64,000 bases of DNA from Odontesthes bonariensis (taxonomy: Eukaryota > Chordata > Actinopteri > Atheriniformes > Atherinopsidae), in contig NC_134514.1 of NCBI RefSeq assembly GCF_027942865.1, positions 16,229,965 to 16,293,964 on the forward strand. The letters run 5' to 3'. Below, piece after piece: positions 48,301 through 59,329 of the stretch (positions are counted from its first letter, which is position 1; each line of letters begins with the position of its first letter). The notes beneath the pieces are model-generated. The model saw nothing but the letters and a program-made list of their open reading frames with translations. It was not told the origin of the DNA and searched no databases. The translations under genes were made by a program, and so were the position numbers.

Positions 48301-51300
48301 TAAATAGTGCATTCAAATTGTCCTTGTGATTCTCTAAACACTCTTAGCCTAAATGTAACTTGTCTTGTTTTTGTTGATCTGAGCATTTTGATACTGACTT
48401 TGCTGACACAGACTCTCCATCTGTCTCTCTGTGCCAGAACATGGAGCGTGCACATCAACAAAATCCCATTCTAACAGCACCTTTAATTAAAAAAAAGGCA
48501 ATTTTGATTCTTTCCATAACCTGAGATGAAAAATAAAAAATAAAAACACACAAAGAATAAAATTGCCCATTTAACTGGGATTTTTTTAAGGATATGAATG
48601 AAATCAAATGGAGCTAACCTTAAGATCTACCTGTACAGCTGCTCAAACAGTCGTGGAAAAGATTAGTTGATTTACTAAATAATCCTTGCAGCCTACAGTT
48701 GATTTCCAAAATCAAAAAATGCAAAACACTCCCATGTGAAAAACTTTGTTTTCTTATGTTAAACTCAATCTAGTAAGGGATCATTTGTCCAAAACCTTTT
48801 AAATTAATGTAACAACTGATTGGTCAACGTCATCCTAAATGATGTGTTGTGGTAGTATTGTCAGGGTCAGGGTGCTTTGTAAATCCCACTGTCTGCCACA
48901 TCTACTCAATGTTTGCCAACATTATGGCTGAGATTAGTTACCATAAACTTCTGATCATATTGGATTTGTTAAGGCTGAAGTGAATTCAACTTCTGATTTA
49001 TAATTTGCTTTAAAAAGGCAGTTTCATTTTCACTTTTTACAATAATAAAGGGTCAATACAAGACTTTTTGGTAAAGTGGGGCACTAATAAGTTGGTTCAG
49101 CTTATTGAAGATTTGATGCATGTTTGTGTTCATCATTTTCTGCGGTGGGTGACTCTCACCTCTCTGATAGCATCCTCACTGAACACATGGGGCATCTGTG
49201 TCCAAAAGTTAAGAACAGATACCTTTCTGACACAAGGTGGCAGGCAGAAAAATATATCTACTAGCTGATAAACTTTGTGGAACATTTAGCATTGGGCCAG
49301 AGAAGCCAGACATTTCTCTCAGGAGGTGGTGGAAACAAATTAGACGAGTGTTATTGGTGTCTGCTGGATATCTAATTAAGCAACTGTTTTCTAACAAATA
49401 ATTAAATGTGATAATGTGGCAGTTTTGTTCAGTCATTGTTCGTTTTTGTGCTGAGCTTTATGGGAAAGATTGGGGTCCAAGTCTTCAGATTCACACTCCT
49501 TCTTGAATTTCTTCCTGACTCATTGCATCCAGTCCTCCTCTCTTCTCACCACGTCCCTCTTCCTGTCGCTGTGTCTCTCCTCATGTGCAGTTCTGGCAGT
49601 ATGGTGAGTGGGTGGAGGTGGTTGTGGATGACAGGCTGCCAGTACGCGAAGGCCGTCTGCTCTTCAGCTACTCTCACACCTGCAACGAGTTTTGGAGCGC
49701 CCTGGTGGAGAAGGCCTATGCCAAGTCAGTTGCCACTACCAGCATATGTTTCTGGGTTGTAATGTCTGAGATCACCCACTCTCTTTCTGTGAGCGTTTGT
49801 CTCTAAGCAGTTTGACTGAGATACACAGCCTCAGGAGATAAATGTCTCACCTCTAATGCAGGTTAGTTGGATCCTACAGCAGCCTGAAGGGGGGCAACAT
49901 TTCAGAGGGTATGGAGGATTTCACAGGAGGCATCGCATACTCACTTTCTGTGTCATCTCGCACCCCTCAAGTCCTCTGGAGGTCTTTGACTGCTGCTCTG
50001 TCCCGAGGCAGCCTCCTCAGCTGCTTCATCCAGGTACAGTCATGTTAAAGTGAGAAAATCACACTGATGGATGTAAAAATTATTCAACCTGAGCTTCTCT
50101 CCTTGACCTCACAGGCCACCAGCCACCTTGACATTGGTAAAGTGACCGGAGATGGGCTGATAAAAGGCCACGCCTACGCCATCACTGACACCGACAAGGC
50201 CAGTATGACACAGAGGCAGCAGCGTTGTCATCAATACTCTGTTTTGATGTGTTTGATTCTCTTTTTCTCTCCTTTATAAGTTAGGTAATCAAATGTAAAG
50301 CCACTTTCATGTCATTTAGATCTTTTTCTCTATTTAAAACTTTATTCAACCGTGAAATAAGACTCTTAAGATTATAAAAGACTATCCTGACCAAAACAAG
50401 CAGCAGCTCAGAACAGCAGTACAGTTACAATAATACACACTCATGTACACAAAATGAGCACACGTACACTTCGCGTCAAGCAAACAAAGCCATCAAAAGA
50501 ATAAACATCCCAAGCTAAAAAAAGGGCATCAGACTCTTTACTTGTCAAATCATTGCATGAGTCATTGTAAACATGGGCAGCAATCAGTCTTTCATCATTT
50601 TATAGCCAAACATTTCTGCATTTGGAATATTTAAAATGTGTTCAAATACATTTGTTAAGATAAACTCTTTAAGATTCAAGCAGTTCTGGAGTTGATTTAA
50701 AGTGGAAGAGGTGGCATATTAAAATGCATTTTACAGAGATAATTACTTCTCATATCTTTTTAGAGGACATGGATATGTAGTTAGAATGGGAGAAAACCAA
50801 GGATAGCAATATTTTGAAATATAATCAAATGTTTATTTAATTTCATCCTACTCTGGTCTCATCTAAAATATCAAAACAGTCAAAATATGATTGAACTTTA
50901 AATCTAGTCTTCGTTGTTATTTTATCTATACGCAACATAACGGAAACTAGAGTGACTGAATTTCAAGTTAATTTTATTCATTAGATATATTTAATCTACC
51001 TCAATCTAATATAATTGAATTGTATAATCTATTCTATTACCACCCTCTGTTTAATACAATCTGATAGAACTTGATCTGATTCAACGGCATCTAATGTCAA
51101 ATCTGCCCAACTCTAAATCTGAATCTAAAGTTCCGCCAAAATAATTGAAGCTGGAATAATCTCATTTAATTATACTTCAGTCTAAAATAATGCAGTAATT
51201 GATACTCATATCATCCATCTAACCCCACTTTAATCCAGTCTGAAGTTACGTTAGTAGCCCCATTGGGGCTTTTAATATTATGATTCCATGATTTTCTTCG

Positions 51301-54300
51301 AGAGAGGATGTTAGGTGATTTGTCGAAAAATATGAGAGGATGCTGAGAGGATTTCCTTTCTAATTATGACTTTATACAAATATCAGTTGTGTCTCTGTTT
51401 ACATTTTAGGTAAAGAAAGCATCAGATGAGATTTTATTGTTCAGGCTGAGGAACCCCTGGGGTTTCGTCGAATACCGCGGACCCTGGAGTGACAAGTGAG
51501 CGAGAGTTCAAAGACACACGCTCAGATTATAAATCCTCCACTGATGTTGAGTTTCTCTGCAGCGGTAAAGAGTGGAACAGCGTGGACCAATCAGAGAAGG
51601 AGAGGATTGAGCTGAGATCCAAAGAAGACGGCGAGTTCTGGTACAGAGGAGAATCTAAAAGTTGCATAACCTCTCAGAAAAATAAGAGGGCTGATGTAAA
51701 TTGTTGTCTCCATCAGGATCAGTGCTGACGACTTCAACGGCCTCTTTGATATCGTGGAGCTCTGCAGCTTTAATCCTGAGACACACGAGGAGAGAAACCC
51801 AGCTGCCGCCATGTCGACCTGGACTGTCAGTGAGCATGAAGGATCCTGGGTATCAGGGTGCTCTGCTGGCGGGAGCCGCAGATATGACAGTATGTTTATG
51901 AATTTACATATTCCCATTTCCCATTTCAAGCCCCGCTGGGATCTTCACTGTTGGGATACTCGGCTTTTCTCTCCCCAGAATCATTCTGGAAGAATCCCCA
52001 GTTCCAGTTGGTGCTGAAGGAGAAGGACATGGATGATGAGGAGGATGATGATGATGATGAGGACGATGAGGATGAGGACGATGAGGATGAGGGAATGACC
52101 CCAGAGGTGAAGAAGAAAGCTGAGAAACAGAAGAGGAAGGCCAAACAGTGCACGGTGCTGGTGGAGCTGCTGCAGAAAAACCGCAGGCAGAAGGATAAAA
52201 TCCACTTCCTCCACGCAGCGTTTCACATATACAAGGTGGGAACAAAACCCTTCATTTGTTTTACATTTGTGTCTCTAAAACTTAATGCACCGCAAATAAA
52301 CTCAGATCTATTTTTCCTTTCTTATTGTTCTAGGTTCCTTCTGAGGTGAGTGTGTAATAATAATAAATGATCCATATTTGCTTAAATGAATATCAAAGCT
52401 CTTTAGAATTTGCATGATACTGTTTTTCCTCATAGTTGGAGGGAACGTGTCTGGATCGCAGCTTCTTTTTGAAAAATCGCCCTGTAGGTCGATCTGGAAA
52501 ATACAGAGCTCAAAGGTAAAATACCAACCTGAGAGGAACTGTATCTGCTTACTTGTTTGAATTAAAGTTTTAGCCTAACTGTGCTACCAAATCCAACACA
52601 TGTTGTCAGTCAACTGTCCACATTCACATGATTTGATTTCAGTTAATTAATTAGTCAAAAGATTTGATTGAATTTAAACTATCTGAAGTCAGTTTTAGCT
52701 GAATATTTTTTATTCATAAATCTGTTGCAGGGGGTTACAGTCAGAAACATTCAGCAAGAAATTTAACTGGACATGAAGTATATTTCAATTAAATCAAGCT
52801 TCATAAATCAAGGGTGTGAAATTCCCTCTTTTAAAGAGGCAATACATGCAAAACGCTAGACAGCAATCATTTGTGCTAATTGTGGGTATTAAAAGCACAG
52901 TTGCACATTTATTTAGTATTAATATGTACTGTGTAGTCTTGAGCGACATCTCATTTCTGTATATTTTGCTTCCAAGCAGTCAGATTAATCTTCTAAAAGT
53001 GTCTTGAGCGACACTTTCTCTAGACTTTCTTTAGGTCCCTCAAAGTTTTTCTTTGGACTCTGACTTCTTTTTCACAAATTTTCTCTGTACCTGACCATTT
53101 TCAGAGCAAAAGAAAACAATACATACTGTTTCGTTTGCCACTTTGTTACAAGCTGTCTCCCATTTCTTTAGTTTCAGCTATAACAAATATGCCTAATTTA
53201 ATACAGTGGTGATTCCCAGAGAACATTTATGGGCATGGTGTGCAGTGTCTTTCAAAAAGAAAGAAGAGGAAATAGGACAAAAGAAAAAAGTGGCAGGCCT
53301 AAAAAAAACTATCTACAGGAGATTAACAGTTTCTGAGAGTGATTTCCTTGAGAAAAAGAAAGAAACACTCGTGACTCATCAGAAATGGTCTCCATAGAAG
53401 AGTGGCTCTCAAGAAGTCCATCCGGTCCTCAACATTACTGAAGTAGTGTAGAATCATCTTAAAAGAGAACGGAACAAAAAGCACCCAACATCCAAAGAAG
53501 AGCTTTGGAAAGTCCTTAAAGAAGCCTGGATAACTATTCCTGAAGACTACTTAAAGAAATGACAAGAAAACTTGTCTAAGAGGGTTCAGGCTACCAAATA
53601 TTGACTGTCAGGCTTGTTCGAATTGTACAAAATTTATTTCTGCTGTATATACTGTATTTCCATAGATGTTTGCATATAGTTCAATAAATTGTGGGGCATA
53701 TTTCCTGGTGATATGTAATGAAATCAGGGGTTGCTGAAGACTTAGCAGTGTTGCATGTATCATATTTCACTGAAACAAATACACCTCAGAGACTGGGTTG
53801 TTTATTTTAGTCATTCAAAGCTTCATAACTAATAAATCATGATAAATTGAACTCATTAATGTTTGTCCCACAGAGCTGTGTGGAGGAAGCTCCGTCTGGA
53901 TCCGGGTAACTACATCGTTGTGGGATCCAGCTATCGACCCAATCAGCCTGGAGAGTTCTTTGTGCGCATTTTCTCCAAGACTGGAAACACTCTGGGGTAA
54001 GATGGAGGAAATTTTGCTTAAATGATCCCTAAACAGGGTACAAACATCAGCATCAACAATCTGTTTTCTGGAAAACAATAAAGTAGCTCAGTTTACAAGA
54101 TAATGTTCAGTTTGTACCTCTCTTTGAAATCATGTGAGAGCTGACACATCCACTCTCAACACCACAAACTCTCCTGTATCCATACTGAGACTGTGTTCCC
54201 AAGATTATACTTATCTATAAGTGAAAAAACCTGCAATGAGTCTTGAATTCCCCATTTTAAGAATTTCTAGTTTTTTATCCTTTCAGCATGCCCATCTTTT

Positions 54301-57300
54301 GTTTTTTATATGCTTGAAGACATTGAACTGCAGCACAAATTCAGACATAACTAACCCGAGGAGCTAGTGATGGGTAATGATGTTTAACATTTACAAAACT
54401 GTTTAAGATGTCAAATGGCACAATGGAGAGAGTCAGAGCATTTGAGTGCAGTCAAAGGTGGTGGCTGCTCTGAAGATGAAGGTAGGGCTAGTTTAGATAT
54501 TCTCGCACAGTCAAATGTTAAATTATACACATGTATAAAGTTACATCTTCTGCTTTAAGGCATGAAAGGCTTTATTAGACGGAAAGTTAACTTTGAAATA
54601 CATTTGATCAGAGATGAGTTACTAGAGCTCCAATTAATACCAGGACAAGGCATTAACAAGCATAAGCTACTAAAATATCCAACACTTTCAGCTTTTGTCA
54701 GCAACACAACAATAACCTTTAGTAGTGCTACATTTATTTAAACAAAACTGTGAGATATTGGGAGTTTTGCCATCTAATTATTCTCATTGAGGATTAATTA
54801 AAGTACTTTTAAAGTATTTTTTATGTCAAAAGACATGATCAACAGCTTTGTGTAACAATACAGATGTTCGGTTTGGATTTACATGATAACACCTGCAAGG
54901 AAAAGAAAGTCGTAAATTGCCCTGTAACAAGCCTATCATCAGAAATCCTTAAAGTCCTTTAAACATTGATTGTATATTTCTTTTAAATTATAAAGTTTAA
55001 TTCAGTTTTAGTAATTTGTTGCACTGATATCACATCCAGATTGATTCAAGGGCAAAGACAGGACAAACCTTCATAATGCAAACATATTACACTCTAGACA
55101 GTTAATATGCATAATAATTGTTTATAGTCACTGAAGTAGGAATCTGTCTGTAGGACCGGAGTTCTTATTGTAGTTTCACTTTCTGTAATTGCTCTTTTTA
55201 TTTAGCTTGAAGGATCTTAACACTTTCATCACTGATATTCTTGAACAATGCACAAGTGAATAACTTTTATGGAATCATGAAAGATTCTCACTTACATCCT
55301 GGTGCTTTCTTTATTTTTTCCAGGACTCAGGACTTCAACTGCTCCTCGAGCTTCCTCACAGTGAGTTCACAGGCATTAAACACCAAAAACACCCCCATAA
55401 AGTTATAGCATGCACATGTGCGTTTGCTATGTTTGTGCCTCTCAGGTTATGGCCACTCCTGTGTCCCCTGAGGATCACATGAACGTTCAGAAGACTTTTG
55501 ATGACAAAGCTGGCTCAGTAAGAACTGTTGAATTAATGTATTTAATGCTACAAAACAAATCCGAAAGTGTATTCTGAGCTTTTAGGTAAACTGATTTTTT
55601 TCTGTTTTCTTGGCAGGATGACAGGCTGAACGCCAAAGAGATCATGAAGCTGTTTAACTCAGGTCAGAGTGTCCACTGTCTGACATTCTCAACAGCCAGT
55701 CGTAACAATATCCTACAAAGGCAGCCAGTTTACCTGAAGTGATTTATTTTTTATTGTAGCACCTATAATGGCCACTAGATGGGAGCAAAGTAGCAACATG
55801 CTCCTGTGGAAGTTACAGAGGTCACTAGTCTAGACAGAAGCTCATCGCTGCAGTCAGACAGTAAATTGAGCCTAGTTTAGTAATAAAAAATGACGACACT
55901 TGTCCTCACTTTCACCTTTCCTCAGTTAAACCCAATTTAAACCCCTTCTTTTCAGTCCTTGAATTCTATGCCTTTCTGTCCTAATCACAGTGCTTGACAA
56001 AGATTACCATCTGCCACTGGAGACATGCAGACAGATCATCTTTGGAGAGGATGTATCCTTTTGTCCACGGTGTATTCTTAAGGGTAACTCACACTTTAGT
56101 TGCCCTGTAGTTTAGTTGAATCCTTACGATGTCGATTTTATCTTCATCTCTCTGCCTTATGTCCTCTTGAGATGTCCTTAACTCTACTGGCAGACTAAAA
56201 GCCGCTGCGCTCTCAGCCGTGAACAAGCAGAAACCTTGCTGTGCATTCTGCGCAATCTGCAGGTGTGTGGGGTTAATTTTGGGTGTGTTGGTGAAAAGCA
56301 AGAGTGTGGTGGCTTTGTCACGGATGCTGTTTTCCTTTTCAGTCCATCTTTGTTCAGTTTGATGAGGATTCTTCTGGGACCATGAGCCCCTTTGAGCTCA
56401 GCAGAGCACTGGAAGCTGCTGGTATGCATGGACACGCACACAAACACACAGACTGTAGCTGGCCTCACACCTTTCTTCATTCATCTTTTCCTCTGTTTCT
56501 CAGGAATGCAGTGTGATAACAAAGTAACTCAGCTGCTGTTTGAGCGCTTTGCAGCTGGAGAGCTTCATATGCCCTTCTATTACTTTGTGACATGTGTCAA
56601 CCGGCTGCGCAAGCTTTTTGGTAACACACACACACACACACACACCAGTCAGCCACAACTATAAAAACAATATGCATCACCTCCAGGTTTCAAGGTTTCA
56701 TGTGGTATCACGCAGTCAAATGTTGGTTGCTGATCGTTGCTTTAATTTGGTTTGCTTTCATCCATCGGATTTGTTGTTTCTGTCGTAAGATCTGGCAACA
56801 TCAGTTCTGGCAGAGTTTTGTGAAGGGCAAAAAAAAGGCTGCAGTAAAAAGAACATTTACTTTTGGGGTAAGGGAGAAAACTGAGTAGGCTAATGCACCA
56901 TGTTTTGATGTAAGGATATAATTAGTACTTTGGATTGGGACAAACATTCCTGTGGCGTGGGGGGAAGTGATGTAGGCATGAGGCATTAATCAAAGGAAAC
57001 TCCAAAAATGAGGACAGGGTAATGCAGCAGAATCTGTTTTTTATTCTTTCCCCTCCAATTAACTACACCAGATTTATTTTAACTTTAAACAGTCTGAACC
57101 CAACATTGGGACCCATTAGACTCAAACCTAGCTTAAGCAGCAGTGAGCTTCACTTCTTTTATGTATCACATACACATCCGATTACATCTGTAATTTAGAG
57201 GTCTATTGCTTTTTATCATCATCTCCACTGTAAAATGTTCATTGGAGTTATCTTTGGTCCATATTTTCTTTTCTATTTGTCATATTTTTTCTTTATTACA

Positions 57301-57755
57301 TACTCTTTTAGGCTGTTTAGTTTCTGTGCAGAAGTTCAGCTGTTAACTGCACTGTTTGTTAGCGACAGTTTGTTTTTACGATTATCTCTCCGCTCATAAT
57401 GCTTCTGTTCTACTTTTATATTTATGAGTGTTAGCAAACAGTCATAAAGATTTGCTTTTCAAGCTGTTCTTCCAGAACACAGTATCATTATAGCTCATGA
57501 TATAAGCACTGTCAACCAGAAGACTATATGATATATGTATGATAGTCTGCAGTCATTTTCTCCTCTCCTCTTTTCAGCTCTGTATGAATCAGAGACCAGT
57601 CAAGAGGTGAAAGACAGAGGGATCAATTCTGTGAGTATCAGGACAAAAATGCTCTGTTATGTGTTCAGACTGAGCCCAACTTGAGCAGACCCCGACCTTC
57701 TCTCTGATCTCCTGTTGCTCCTCCACAGTGGCTGCTTCAGTTTCTGACGGTGTGA
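42396..57755 (+). CDS. capn12: Classical calpain, probably calpain-12
   Basis: Exons: 42396-42596, 43188-43257, 44402-44520, 49591-49724, 49862-50033, 50115-50198, 51410-51495, 51563-51640, 51717-51889, 51979-52235, 52334-52345, 52436-52515, 53874-53996, 55324-55360, 55446-55517, 55617-55662, 55991-56052, 56194-56262, 56343-56421, 56504-56620, 57578-57630 and 57729-57755. They join in frame to 716 residues. The protease core has C93 in GNCWLLAA, H251 in KGHAYA and N275 in LRNPWG, the spacing of active calpains. Next come the C2-like domain with an acidic loop (about 389-411) and a C-terminal penta-EF-hand domain. EF-hand 3 ([12 protein letters not shown]) is intact, but the loop expected at EF-hand 2 is degenerate. 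Calpains are cytosolic calcium-dependent cysteine proteases. [18 protein letters not shown] and the long acidic loop fit CAPN12, as does the 19q13-like neighbourhood, but capn1/capn2-type paralogues are close. The intron after 50198 needs a GC donor. Confidence 0.85.
42597..44401 (+). other. capn12: capn12 introns 1 and 2 region
   Basis: Intron 1 (42597-43187) is AT-rich with nothing recognised. Intron 2 (43258-44401) carries the TTAA-flanked MITE at 43477-43846. The short coding exon 43188-43257 lies between them. Confidence 0.65.
43477..43846. mobile_element. MITE-like DNA transposon, TTAA type, copy 2
   Basis: The element spans 43481-43842 between TTAA at 43477-43480 and 43843-43846. The left end AGCGGCCGGCAGTCGGCAAC and the complement of the right end (AGCTGCAGTCGGCAAG) are similar inverted repeats. 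Shared internal words identify it with the copy at 8473-9080 but it is shorter (362 against 600 bases). It lies in capn12 intron 2. Confidence 0.75.
45240..45580 (+). mobile_element. Decayed Tc1-like transposon fragment (same family as 37560-38610)
   Basis: Sequence from GCATGGGCTCAGAAAATCAC through AACATGATCCAGAAAC-like and ATGAGTCAGAATGTTAAAGT parallels the middle of a fish Tc1-like transposase gene. This covers the region encoding the first catalytic aspartate motif SDES, here degraded. Multiple stops interrupt it. It ends where the antisense LINE fragment begins, which suggests truncation or nested insertion. Confidence 0.65.
45557..46391 (-). mobile_element. Non-LTR retrotransposon 3' fragment (C-terminal endonuclease-like region)
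   Basis: On the minus strand, 46391-46023 encodes a stretch beginning [20 protein letters not shown] with [11 protein letters not shown] and [13 protein letters not shown]. After an intervening broken frame, 45790-45557 encodes [20 protein letters not shown] and [13 protein letters not shown]. This order is that of the C-terminal part of a fish LINE polyprotein. The NQPDIVVVD core resembles the PD..(D/E)xK-type, restriction-enzyme-like endonuclease of R2/R4-related elements. Frameshifts separate the pieces and the reverse transcriptase is absent. It is a 5'-truncated dead copy in capn12 intron 3. Confidence 0.7.
50199..51409 (+). other. capn12: capn12 intron 6 with decayed AATCTAAT-like repeat
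   Basis: The intron begins GCCAGT rather than GT (see findings). From about 50930 to 51245 the DNA consists of loosely repeated AATCTAAT / TAATCT words, probably an eroded tandem array. Confidence 0.55.
52516..53873 (+). other. capn12: capn12 intron 12
   Basis: This intron holds a decayed Tc1-like fragment in its 3' half, listed separately. The 5' half is AT-rich with no recognised feature. Confidence 0.65.
53220..53690 (+). mobile_element. Decayed Tc1-like transposon, 3' part, another family
   Basis: The segment 53465-53562 encodes [20 protein letters not shown] followed by [11 protein letters not shown]. This is the C-terminal end of a fish Tc1-like transposase, which I recall ending before CCAAATATTGACT, also present here at 53595. 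Upstream, 53206-53397 is a purine-rich open frame that may derive from the same element. Stops interrupt the frame and terminal repeats were not located. Confidence 0.65.
53997..55323 (+). other. capn12: capn12 intron 13
   Basis: This 1.3-kb AT-rich intron lies between donor GTAAGA and the acceptor before 55324. No repeat or gene was recognised. Confidence 0.7.
55663..55990 (+). other. capn12: capn12 intron 16 with a CTCF-like motif
   Basis: This short intron has donor GTCAGA. It contains CCACTAGATGGGAGC at 55772-55786, one base from a common CTCF core pattern. Nothing else was seen. Confidence 0.5.
56621..57577 (+). other. capn12: capn12 intron 20
   Basis: A 0.96-kb intron beginning with a (CA)n run at about 56624-56645. 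Otherwise unremarkable. Confidence 0.7.
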
Positions 57756-57845
57756 AGTCGCTGCATGTAGAGCGTCTCCAAGTGGACCAAGATGAGCCAT
57801 CAGGGATGCAGTGCATATATTAAACGTATCTTAGTTTAGAACACA
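57756..57845 (+). promoter_or_regulatory. capn12: capn12 3' end with weak poly(A) signal
   Basis: After the TGA at 57753-57755 the first candidate signal is the ATTAAA variant at 57819-57824. This would give a very short UTR of about 85 bases. A more distal signal cannot be excluded. Confidence 0.4.
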
Positions 57846-59329
57846 CTCTTCCTTGATGTAATATTGTTTCATTCTTGATCAATTCTACATCAGTTTTTCC
57901 TCAGACAATCATTTTAACGTTATGCAATACTACTATGTCATCCTATGTGTTAAAAATGGATTTCATAATCACAAATATGTGTAAATGTGTTCTAAATGTT
58001 TTTATCTTAAAGTGTTACTCTGCTAACAATATTATCGTTACCCAAACTATTATCTATACTATCGATCCATGATCATGTTCAGGTTTAATTTGGATGTTTT
58101 TCTCATCAGTCGACACAGTTTTGCACAACGACACAGCTAAAAACAGGTTTTTGGTGCAATTTCAAACTCGCAAAAAAAAAGAAGACCATTGGCATAGAAC
58201 ATATTGTTTTGACACAGCTAAACAATTGGGTGCCTTGCTTCCATTAGTAGCCCACATGTTTCTAACTGATTCAGCTAATTAAGAATACTTCAATAAGTTA
58301 AAGCCTAAATTAGTTGTTAGAGTTGATGATGTGTGTCTAAGTGAAAACTGTGCCTTGAAGCCGCTATTATTCAACATGGAAGACGTTTTTGGCCATCAAC
58401 AGACTTTCAAGAATTGACTAACCAGCAAACAGGGATGAAACTATCAAGCAATGGTTACTATCAATGATTTTGAGCCATAATTCCTATCTGGAGATGAAAC
58501 AACCTGACAAAAGGGAGAACTATTGAAGAAGACGTTCCTTCTTTAAAGTCACACCAGAGTCTGACCAAAAAATGTCTTTAAAACCATTAAGAGCAAAACA
58601 TAGCATTAGCTTGTTGAAACCATGATAACAGTCAAATATAATAGATAAAGCATCATTCTGTGGTGCTGCACTTCTCCAACAGGGACTGAGAGACAGAGGA
58701 AGGTGGATGCAGATAAATGTGTGTAAAGCTTTTCTAGCTCTGGATTTCAGACTGGGGTGAAGGTTTTTCGCTTTAATTAAACAGCAGAAGCATAATGCCA
58801 ATAAAAACAAGAAATGGCTTCAAGAAATCTCTGTTAAAGTTAAAGTTGAATGGGATGAAATAAGAGAACTGATCAACTCTAAATTCAGAGCAAAAAATCC
58901 TCCTGGGGTAAAATAACAAAAAAAGGCTGCATCACTAACGTGAGGCCAAAAAGCACTCAGAGAACACATCAGCGCCGCGGGGTCAGGACGGGCAATCCCT
59001 GCCTAATCTGCAGTAGATTGACATGTAATCTGTATATTAAGTCATACAACCTTGAGTGAAGATGATCTGGTGGGAGATACAGATGTACAGATGGAGAATT
59101 GTTTGTTTGATGTTTTCTTAAACAGCCTTTGGATGCCTAAAATGATGCAGGAGCCAGTTTTGTGCCAGAAGATCAGGATATCTGTTTATACTGGTTTTCA
59201 TCTCAAAGCCACATTAAAAATGTCTTCCAACACTTTCACAGTTGCCATCTTTTCCCACACCCACAACTTGTGTTTGACTTATGTCCACAATGCACAAAAC
59301 ACTTTTTATCTATCACTTTTTAACTCTTG

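Larger units (their letters stand above)
44521..49590 (+). other. capn12: capn12 intron 3 (5.1 kb), repeat-rich
   Basis: This is the longest calpain intron. It contains the Tc1-like fragment (about 45240-45580) and the LINE fragment (45557-46391). The stretch 46400-49590 is AT-rich and holds no recognised element or gene. Confidence 0.7.

Noticed and set aside
51904..52245. Minus-strand frames of poly-Ser, poly-Ile/Leu or His-Pro
   Set aside because: They are antisense shadows of the Asp/Glu-coding repeat in capn12 exon 10.
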